Source of the DNA: Pirellulaceae bacterium
GTDB lineage: Bacteria; Planctomycetota; Planctomycetia; Pirellulales; Pirellulaceae
Assembly: GCA_025459265.1 (NCBI GenBank)
Contig: JALOQX010000009.1
Span: 1-42,134 of the forward strand
DNA: 42,134 bases
Reading direction: 5' to 3'
The notes beneath the pieces are model-generated. The model was not told the DNA's origin. It saw only the letters and a list, made by a program, of their open reading frames with translations, and ran no database searches. Position 1 is the first letter of the stretch; each line of letters opens with the position of its first letter. This document shows positions 35,173-42,134 of the stretch, piece by piece. The position numbers were made by a program, and so were the translations under genes.

Positions 35173-38100
35173 TCACGGCGCCTTGGATCCTGTGCCCGCG
35201 GCCAAGCGATCTGCATCTGCGCTGAGGATTTCCTCGAGCCATTGGGTCAATTCCTCCTCAGCTGCGTCGGGAAAGCCTGCGGACGTCGTGTCGGCTCGGG
35301 CGACGCGAGCTGCGTCGAACTTCGCGAACAGCAAGTCGAGCGAAGCCCGCCAGACATTGGCACGCGCTGCATCTTCATCGCACGCGCATGCTGTTTTCTC
35401 AGGAGCATGCTGTAGGCCGCTGCTGTCGCGCCGCGACGCCGCAAGTGCACCAGTTGGCGCTCCACTTGCGGCTAACCAGAATGCACGACTCGCTGTCGAG
35501 GCTTCGCTCTCGCCGGCTTCCTCACCGCCACCGCCTTGATTCAGGTGATTGATCACGACGAGCGCGTCGCGCGGCGAAACGTACTCGTCACGATTGACGT
35601 CCAAGAAGTGGCCGACCTTGGCCACCCGGTTTTCCGGTGCCGTGTTGAGGTAGTTGATGATGACCAGGGCATCGATTGGGGAAATCGAGCCGTCTTTGTT
35701 CGTGTCGAGGGGTTGGTCAGGATTGTGCCAGGGAAACAGATCCACCAGCAGAAGGTCGTCCATGGTGCGGGCATAATCCCCATCGTCGCTCTGAATCGTG
35801 GCGCTGACCTGGAAATCCCTCGGGCCGCTACCCAGCAGTGAGTCAACCGTCACCGTTTGAGGCGTGCCCCAGTTGTCGGCGTCGAAAGTGACGTGGAGGG
35901 GAGTGACCACGCCCGACGCGGGTTCAGCCGTGAACGTGATGTTCACATTTGCGGTTGGCTGACTGGTAAGTCGCAGAGTGAACCCCGACGTACTGTTCAC
36001 TGCAATCAGGCGTCCGCTTTCCGGAGATACCGCCACGCTTGCGACGTCATCATCTGTGTTGACGATTTCCACATCACTGCCGGCGACGCGCTGGTAGTCC
36101 GGATCGTCGGTCATCAGGGGCTGAGCGACAACGTGATACACGGTGTCGCCATCGGCTTTCCAGTCGTCAACGCCTCGAACCGTCACGGTCTGCGGTTCGT
36201 TCCAGTTCTCGGGGCCAAACTGCAATCCTCCCGACACAACAACGCCTTCGGTCGGGTTGCGCGACACGAACGCGACGATTACATCGGTCGACGGTTGGGT
36301 GTCCAACACGACGTGGAACGTTATCTCGCTCCCGCTTTCTGCGGTGATCAAGCCAGTCGCCGCGAAGTACGTGAGGCCGGGAACGATGGAAAACCGCGTC
36401 GCATAGTCACCGGTTGGGTCGCCGTCCCCGTCCCCGTCCAAGCGGTTATCCACGAGATCGGTGATCGAATCAAAAACCCGCAGGGTGTAATGACCTCTTC
36501 GCAAACCACCCTCGAAGATCAGGGTGGCCGACAAGCCGTCCGGCGAAAGGTAGACATGATCGGGCGGTACGATGCCCCACTCGTCCTCGACCAGCGAGAC
36601 GTCGCTGTCTGCCACGTACGTGACCGCCTCGTCGAAAAGCACGGTCAGCGTGCCATCACCCTCGCGGAACTTGCCGATCTCGGGTATGGCCAGGGACACC
36701 CGAGGCCCGGTCACGTCCGGCGGCAGAACGTCCAGTTCTAGCCGCATTGAGTTGTTGTCCAGGATGCTCTCGCCTGCGACGGGTTGGACGATTGCATAGA
36801 ACTCGTGCGTGCCGCTGGTCAGTACAAAGGAATCGCTCGTCACGGTGAACTCGCCGTCGGGCGACAACGTGGCCAGTTCAACCGGCGCGCCGATCAGGGT
36901 GCCACCCTCGGCCGGATTCCCATCGTAAAACGAGACTTCGAAGTTACCGCTCGAACGATGACCCCAATTGGCCACCCGCGCGACGAGCGCATTCGGTTGG
37001 CCGGCCCTCGCATCCGCCTGCGCCAGCACCAACGAGTCAGACAAGAAGGTCAAGTCCGGTCCCTGATAAACGGTTGCATGCTTGATGGGATTGACGCTGC
37101 CGTCGGCCGGTGGAATCGAGCCGTCGGCCAACATTCCCTCCGCAAACACCACGAACAGGTCACCGTTGGGCGTTACGGTCGCCGCAGGCATCCATTCAAT
37201 CGCGTCCGACTGAGACACGGGAGCCATCGTGGTCCACTTCGAACCTTCCTCGCCAAAGGCGCGTGAAACAACCACGATTTCTTCGCTTGAACCATACCCT
37301 CGAAACACGGCAAACGCCGTGTCCTCGTCGTTCACCTCCAGTTGTAATCCGTCTACTAGTGTGAGGTCTATTGCGACTGCATCGTCTTCCGCCCACGTAC
37401 CGTCTGCCTCTCGCACAAGGGACCTCAGGATCGTCGTGCTCGAGTCCACCACGGCCCAGACAATGAGGCAACGACCATCGCTCAGTGTGGCGACTTGTGG
37501 CGCGCGCATGTCACCCGGTGAGACGCCTGGCAAGGCCTCCGGTGGCGTCCAGTGAAGGCCGTTCCACACCGAAAAATAGGGCGTGGAGAGAATGCTCGCC
37601 GACTCAGCTCCCTGCAGCCACGTGGCCACCGCATGCGTATCTGTGATGAAGGCAATATCAACCGAGCGGTCATCAGCTGCGTTTGACGTCACAGGCTTCG
37701 GTTCCTGCCAAGTCATACCGTCGAAAAAGGAATACATGACCTCATTGCTCGCCAGATCTCGAAAATCGCCGCTACCGTTTGTCACAAAAACGGTGAGTCC
37801 ACTTCCGTTTGCGGAGAAGGAAGTGACTGCATTTCCGTCAGGATCAGAGTTCTGCGTAATACTCATCGCCTCCGACCACACCGCTCCATCGAATTGTGCC
37901 CACATAATCTCTTGTGCCGCCAAAACTTCTTGCGCAGTCGCCGATGCCACCTCTTCTCTTGAGAGGATGATGCGCGTCCACACCGCTATTGCTGTGCCAT
38001 TGTCGCGCACGGTTAGCGAAGGCGCCAAATCGATGCGACCTTCATCGCCTGACAGCGGCAAAGAACCTGACCAGGTCCCGCCATTGTCCCGAATGCAATA

Positions 38101-41100
38101 GACAACATCAGAGCTCCATCCATCCTCGCTTGGGGCGACGTACGCCACCAATATACGCCCGTCCGGCATCGTAACGACGTCAGCTGACTCGAGAAGACGG
38201 AAGTAGGGAGACTCGCTGTCGCCGCCCGACCCACCTCCAGGCCACTCTCCGGCTGCTGAGTTAGACGACCAGTCCCACCAACGAAGCTGCCCGAGCTTTG
38301 CGACCCATGGGCCCACGATGAGTTCGGCGCCAAGATCAGCTGACATATCGATAAAGCGGTCTATGTCCAACTGCGGATCGCTGTCCCACTGCCCGAATCG
38401 CATGTTCATACCGAATGACCCCAGCAAGTAGACACCGAGCCTCGCTACCCCGATATCGAAAATGTTTGCCTTCAATTTCAAAGCTGGTGCGAACCGTGGT
38501 TGAACGTAGGATACGGGCACTAGAGAAGGACCGCCCCTCGCCGGCCAGTCTACCGTGAACTGAAAACTTGCACCGACGCGTGCGAGAAGAGCCGCTTCGA
38601 GCGATATTGGCCACCCGAAAATCGTTAAGGGGAATCTGCCACCAAAGATCCATGCTGCATCCTTGCCAGAATAGCTTTCCCATAGCTTGGTTATCGAATT
38701 AACTGCACTGAAGGCCTCATAGTCAAATCGCAGTTCTCCGGAGACGACAAGCTGTTGAGTACGGACTTCGAGGCGGTCGTCAAATACCGGACGCAGGCCG
38801 GGCAGATTTAGGTCGAATGCGACATACGAGGGCTTCATCCAAAGTGGTGTCTCCCGGAAGCGGAGGCCGCCCGAAAACAAAGTCATGTCTTTGCCAAACG
38901 GCTTAAACTCGTAGAGCGTATACGTGCGTGATTTGTCAGGGACAACCTTGCCGTCCAGTCCTGCGACGCACTGCGTCAACAAGCCGACCTGAAAAACGGA
39001 TTGTCTGCCCCCAATCAATGGGATCCAACTGGGCGGCGCGGGTATTTCCATCCGCGCGTCTCTAGGTCGCCACCCAGCCAAGTCGTAATACAGACTCGTG
39101 TGCCGGACGAAACGACTGGATGCGGGATCAACCCACGACGGCAGCGGGATGACCTTCACGTTTCCTCTCCATTCCGTGGAGGTGTTTCCTTGCTTGTCGT
39201 AGGCAGTCACTGTCAATTGGGCGTCGCCGGCAAGCCTCCCCATATCGAACTCGGCGGTCCACCCATCGCTGCTCGAGTTGTCGACAACCAGCGGCAACGA
39301 GCCGAGTGAGAACTGGACCCGGGCGATGTTGGCCGCTCCGTCGGCGTCGGTCACCTCGGCGCTGAATCTGTTCCAGACGCCGTGAATTCCGGCAATGAAC
39401 TGCCCGAAAATCGTGGGGCTCACGTTGGCGTCCAGTGTGGCGCGCACATTCCGCACGGTGGGCGCCGAGCCAGCGCTCGGAGGACTATAGGCCACCCTGG
39501 CTTGATTGTTGTCGTTGAATTGTTCGCGGATCTGGTCGAACGGGTCCACCACGACTTCGAGCGTCGCCGGTTGTGCTCCGGGAGTCCAGAGCATGGTTAC
39601 ATCCACGGACGCGTTGGCGATGAGCGACGAGATGGTCTGCGTACCGATGTTCCGGCCTGACGTAAGATCGCGGAAGAGCACAGCGATGTTCGTAGCAGTC
39701 GTCCCGCCCACGTTGCGGACAGTCGCGGTGATCCGTTGCTGCGAGCCACTCGGACTTAGCACCACACTGTCGGCGTCAATAGACAGGTCCGGCAACTGAT
39801 CGAGTGACGGCCGGAAGATCTCGAACGAATGACGGAACACATCATCAATCGGTTCACCCGCATTGCCGTCACGGTCTTGATCCAGATTCAATCCAATCGC
39901 ACTGGAAATGGAGGGTTCCAGCACGAAGGAGTACATGCCGGGAGCGTTCTGGGTTTCGAATCCCAGCTCGAGGATGGTCGTACTTCGCCAGGTGCATGTT
40001 TGCAGTGCAAAGCGCCCCCAGGGCCCAACAGCGCTAACGACTTGTTCCGCCAGCGGATTCACGCTTGTGTCCATCGGCTGATCAAATATCAGCTGCACGG
40101 TGCTGACAGCCTCGCCGCGCCGCCCCGCAGGCGTTGCGCTCACGACATAGGGCGCCTCGGTGTGAGCTGTTGGTCCCTTGAACAAATATGCCCTTCCTCC
40201 GTAGCCTCCATTTGGTGTTTGTGGGGCGCCGACAAGGATGTTATTACCCATTGCCGCGATGTTGTGGCCGAACGTCCAGAGAGTGGATGGGTCAGGATTG
40301 CTAATCGTCAATAAAGGGTCGCCCGTGTACACACCACGTTGTGAGCCGTCAAACAAATAGACGATACCGCTGTTCGAGTTAAAGGACGGATGACTGACGA
40401 GGATGTTGTTCCCAACTGCCGCGACTCTCATGCCGAATCCATGCTGACCGCCCTGGCCGTTAGGGTTGCGTATAGTGAGGAGGAGGATCGTGCCGGAGCC
40501 ATCATACAGGTACACCTCACCTGCACCCTGACAGCCGACCAGAAGCGTATCGCCAAGCCAGGCGACAGAACTGCCGAAGCGGTCATCTGCAGCGGGCGTC
40601 GGGTTGGAGATCTTCTGCCTCTGCCAATTGGAGCCATCCTGCGTGTAGACATAGACCGCACCCGCGTCCCTGGCTCCCGTATCGTTAAACTGTGCACCAA
40701 TAGCCAGACTATTTCCAGATGCGGCAAGGGCCGCATAGCTGAAGTGATCGCCGGTGGCTTCACCGCTAAAGGTCTGTAGCCGATTTCCTGTCGAGCTGTC
40801 ATACAAATAGACAGCCCCAGCGTTGTCACCAACCGAATCGTTTGCGGGGGCGCCAATCAGCACGTCATTCCCGTAGGCGGCCACCGCCTCCCCAAAACTG
40901 TCCGAAGAAGTACCATTCCAACTGCGCTGCAGCGTCCACGTTGAGCCATCGTAGGTGTACAAATATGCGGCCCCCGCTTCCCAGCCACTGTCGTCATCAC
41001 CATGGGCGCCTACTATCACCTTATTGCTGCCGACGGCCGCCATCGAGTAGCCAAAGGCATCGGTGTAGCCTGATGTGATGGGGCTCGGGTTGCTGAAGGT

Positions 41101-41370
41101 GTACAGCTTGCTGCCGTCTGTCGCGTCGTAAACATAGGCCTCGTCGATCCAATAATCACCGACGAGGACTTGGCCGCCAAACGGCACTACAGGAGCGCCA
41201 AATCGGTAGCCAGCCTCCGGAGGATGGAAGACCTGCAGAATACTACCCGGAACGTCGCTCAGCAGCCGTCTGTCCTCCAGGTGCTCCATCAGCAAGCGGC
41301 GAATGCGATCCTGCGGTACAAGGCTCACGTCCGGTGTGCGAAATCGGCGAGCGTGGCGTTGGTGATGCAT
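35173..41370 (-). CDS. giant surface protein: FG-GAP propeller, CARDB, Calx-beta-like repeats, dockerin
   Basis: 2065 residues. The basic N-terminus carries LEDRRLLS (31-38), a motif typical of planctomycete extracellular proteins. Residues about 45-395 are FG-GAP-like repeats (DRFGSSVAWLGDTLLVG, SFGEAVAAYGNDVLIGAP). A CARDB domain follows (about 530-640), then a long central part (about 640-1430), a second CARDB (about 1437-1540), an Ig-like segment, two similar Calx-beta-like repeats (about 1660-1870; NWNEPQTVTV and NWGTPQTVTV), and a type I-like dockerin (about 1880-1940; LDTNKDGSISPIDALVIINYLN and LDVNRDEYVSPRDALVVINHLN). An acidic helical tail ends the protein. GGGAG precedes ATG 41370. 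G+C is lower than in the rest of the window. Likely a secreted adhesion or matrix protein; partner unknown. Confidence 0.9.
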   Translation of the reverse strand: MHHQRHARRFRTPDVSLVPQDRIRRLLMEHLEDRRLLSDVPGSILQVFHPPEAGYRFGAPVVPFGGQVLVGDYWIDEAYVYDATDGSKLYTFSNPSPITSGYTDAFGYSMAAVGSNKVIVGAHGDDDSGWEAGAAYLYTYDGSTWTLQRSWNGTSSDSFGEAVAAYGNDVLIGAPANDSVGDNAGAVYLYDSSTGNRLQTFSGEATGDHFSYAALAASGNSLAIGAQFNDTGARDAGAVYVYTQDGSNWQRQKISNPTPAADDRFGSSVAWLGDTLLVGCQGAGEVYLYDGSGTILLLTIRNPNGQGGQHGFGMRVAAVGNNILVSHPSFNSNSGIVYLFDGSQRGVYTGDPLLTISNPDPSTLWTFGHNIAAMGNNILVGAPQTPNGGYGGRAYLFKGPTAHTEAPYVVSATPAGRRGEAVSTVQLIFDQPMDTSVNPLAEQVVSAVGPWGRFALQTCTWRSTTILELGFETQNAPGMYSFVLEPSISSAIGLNLDQDRDGNAGEPIDDVFRHSFEIFRPSLDQLPDLSIDADSVVLSPSGSQQRITATVRNVGGTTATNIAVLFRDLTSGRNIGTQTISSLIANASVDVTMLWTPGAQPATLEVVVDPFDQIREQFNDNNQARVAYSPPSAGSAPTVRNVRATLDANVSPTIFGQFIAGIHGVWNRFSAEVTDADGAANIARVQFSLGSLPLVVDNSSSDGWTAEFDMGRLAGDAQLTVTAYDKQGNTSTEWRGNVKVIPLPSWVDPASSRFVRHTSLYYDLAGWRPRDARMEIPAPPSWIPLIGGRQSVFQVGLLTQCVAGLDGKVVPDKSRTYTLYEFKPFGKDMTLFSGGLRFRETPLWMKPSYVAFDLNLPGLRPVFDDRLEVRTQQLVVSGELRFDYEAFSAVNSITKLWESYSGKDAAWIFGGRFPLTIFGWPISLEAALLARVGASFQFTVDWPARGGPSLVPVSYVQPRFAPALKLKANIFDIGVARLGVYLLGSFGMNMRFGQWDSDPQLDIDRFIDMSADLGAELIVGPWVAKLGQLRWWDWSSNSAAGEWPGGGSGGDSESPYFRLLESADVVTMPDGRILVAYVAPSEDGWSSDVVYCIRDNGGTWSGSLPLSGDEGRIDLAPSLTVRDNGTAIAVWTRIILSREEVASATAQEVLAAQEIMWAQFDGAVWSEAMSITQNSDPDGNAVTSFSANGSGLTVFVTNGSGDFRDLASNEVMYSFFDGMTWQEPKPVTSNAADDRSVDIAFITDTHAVATWLQGAESASILSTPYFSVWNGLHWTPPEALPGVSPGDMRAPQVATLSDGRCLIVWAVVDSSTTILRSLVREADGTWAEDDAVAIDLTLVDGLQLEVNDEDTAFAVFRGYGSSEEIVVVSRAFGEEGSKWTTMAPVSQSDAIEWMPAATVTPNGDLFVVFAEGMLADGSIPPADGSVNPIKHATVYQGPDLTFLSDSLVLAQADARAGQPNALVARVANWGHRSSGNFEVSFYDGNPAEGGTLIGAPVELATLSPDGEFTVTSDSFVLTSGTHEFYAIVQPVAGESILDNNSMRLELDVLPPDVTGPRVSLAIPEIGKFREGDGTLTVLFDEAVTYVADSDVSLVEDEWGIVPPDHVYLSPDGLSATLIFEGGLRRGHYTLRVFDSITDLVDNRLDGDGDGDPTGDYATRFSIVPGLTYFAATGLITAESGSEITFHVVLDTQPSTDVIVAFVSRNPTEGVVVSGGLQFGPENWNEPQTVTVRGVDDWKADGDTVYHVVAQPLMTDDPDYQRVAGSDVEIVNTDDDVASVAVSPESGRLIAVNSTSGFTLRLTSQPTANVNITFTAEPASGVVTPLHVTFDADNWGTPQTVTVDSLLGSGPRDFQVSATIQSDDGDYARTMDDLLLVDLFPWHNPDQPLDTNKDGSISPIDALVIINYLNTAPENRVAKVGHFLDVNRDEYVSPRDALVVINHLNQGGGGEEAGESEASTASRAFWLAASGAPTGALAASRRDSSGLQHAPEKTACACDEDAARANVWRASLDLLFAKFDAARVARADTTSAGFPDAAEEELTQWLEEILSADADRLAAGTGSKAP

Positions 41371-41811
41371 GAGAATCTCCCTTACGAACGGCTGTCGATT
41401 TCATGAAACGGACGATACGCGGCTCAGGGACCGCACACATGGTCCTGGCACGCGCCGCGCACACTTGCACATTCCGGCAAGTTCCGACAACTGACCGCTG
41501 TATCAGGCCCGCACGGGCACGATGCACACGGGGAACGACGTCAGATGTTCAAGTCGAACCGGCAGGGTCTTCGGTGCAGAGAATATCCGGAAATAAGAGA
41601 GAGTGACGACGGTCTCGCCCGTTCTTCTCGCCCGCCAGGTATTCTCGCTCACGGGATTCTCCGCAGCCTCGCGGCACCCAACCGCGTGGCTCTCGGTGGA
41701 ACCAGGCTGGGATCTCTCGGCGCGAGGGCGCGACCCACCGAGTCCAGACTCCACGGCTCGGAGAGCCGTGCGACACGGGTCGGCGGGGCGACTCGCGTTC
41801 TGAGCACGCCC
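41371..41811. other. 441-bp intergenic region
   Basis: No supportable gene. It contains the upstream region of the surface-protein gene, of mixed lower G+C near 41580-41610 (GAATATCCGGAAATAAGAG), and a perfect hairpin near the guaA end, listed separately. Confidence 0.6.
41752..41770. repeat. 8-bp perfect hairpin downstream of guaA
   Basis: CACGGCTC (41752-41759) and GAGCCGTG (41763-41770) with a 3-base loop, 42 bases past the guaA stop. No U-run on either side. It may be a dispersed palindrome or part of the guaA 3' end. Confidence 0.75.
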
Positions 41812-42134
41812 TCACTCCCATTCGATCGTGGCCGGGGGTTTGGAGCTGATGTCGTAGGCGACCCGGTTGACGCCTTTGACTTCGTTGATGATCCGCGTGG
41901 AGATCCGGGCCAGAACTTCCTGGGGGAGGCGGCTCCAGTCGGCCGTCATGAAGTCGTCCGTGTTGACGCACCGCACGACCACGACGTTTTCGTACGTGCG
42001 CGCGTCTCCCATGACGCCCACGCTCTGGACCGGCAGCAGCACGGCAAACGCCTGCGCGGTTTCCCGGTACAGGCCGGCCGCTTTGATTTCGTTCACGACA
42101 ATCGCGTCCGCGTCCCGCAGCGTGTCGCGGCGCT
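41812..42134 (-). CDS. guaA: GMP synthetase, C-terminal part (5' end outside window)
   Basis: The visible 107 residues run off the window edge and end at 41812. They match the C-terminal dimerisation domain of GMP synthetase, which converts XMP to GMP with glutamine and [23 protein letters not shown], then [48 protein letters not shown], and the invariant end [18 protein letters not shown]. The N-terminal amidotransferase and ATP-pyrophosphatase domains lie outside. It completes the guanine pathway begun by guaB at 22168-23661, although the genes are not adjacent. Confidence 0.97.
   Translation of the reverse strand, partial: RRDTLRDADAIVVNEIKAAGLYRETAQAFAVLLPVQSVGVMGDARTYENVVVVRCVNTDDFMTADWSRLPQEVLARISTRIINEVKGVNRVAYDISSKPPATIEWE

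Noticed and set aside
41560..41590. GGTTCGACTTGAAC-like sequence (minus strand) as a T-loop
   Set aside because: The flanking bases do not form the 5-bp T stem.
41403..41811. short frames in the guaA-surface protein gap
   Set aside because: No ribosome site, overlapping on both strands, and one extends into guaA in the wrong frame.

Overview
The window looks like chromosomal DNA of a planctomycete (phylum Planctomycetota; a Pirellulales-like lineage is my best guess). The grounds are high G+C, very long secreted proteins of lineage-typical families (DUF1080, a GH27 with NPCBM and Ig-like domains, a surface protein with an N-terminal LEDRRLLS motif and a C-terminal dockerin), several small proteins of planctomycete type, and palindromic intergenic repeats. 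The outer genes run off both ends: a conserved protein at base 1 and the C-terminus of GMP synthetase at base 42134.

Layout. 1-3402 (+): end of an unrecognised gene, then a DUF1080 protein and a secreted alpha-galactosidase-like enzyme, probably one operon. 3403-3536: a 134-bp imperfect inverted repeat between convergent genes. 3542-7755 (-): HEAT-repeat lipoprotein, secreted alpha/alpha-toroid protein, diadenylate cyclase of DacZ-like layout, and KDPG aldolase. 7859-19364 (-): two translationally coupled giant envelope genes (1162 and 2675 codons) that carry three copies of one module; the larger looks like a fusion of two ancestral genes. 19645-20732: NAD(P)H-hydrate epimerase (-) divergent from a FmdB-type zinc-ribbon protein (+) with a clear TATAAT box. 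20823-24649 (-): secreted Cys-containing protein, IMP dehydrogenase with a good promoter, and an unknown secreted protein. 24816-28683 (-): selA and selB behind a Lys-rich secreted protein. 28969-31209 (+): proC, two small unknown proteins and an EfpL/YeiP-type elongation factor P paralogue. 31355-33686 (-): EttA, a small basic protein, and a UGA-containing SelW-like selenoprotein that an ordinary ORF search misses. 33687-34390: a gene-poor patch with hairpin repeats, then an ECF-type sigma factor (+). 35173-41370 (-): a 2065-residue surface protein of visibly lower G+C. 41812-42134 (-): end of guaA.

How it fits together. The most coherent story is selenium. SelA (Sec-tRNA synthesis) and SelB (Sec-specific elongation factor) lie a few kb from a short reading frame with an in-frame UGA in a CxxU motif, followed by a hairpin at SECIS distance. 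I saw no selC or selD. The second story is the triplicated/fused envelope-protein locus, whose function is unknown. Translation factors are also concentrated here (SelB, EfpL, EttA), and ProC with EfpL gives a proline/polyproline pairing. guaB and guaA lie about 18 kb apart.
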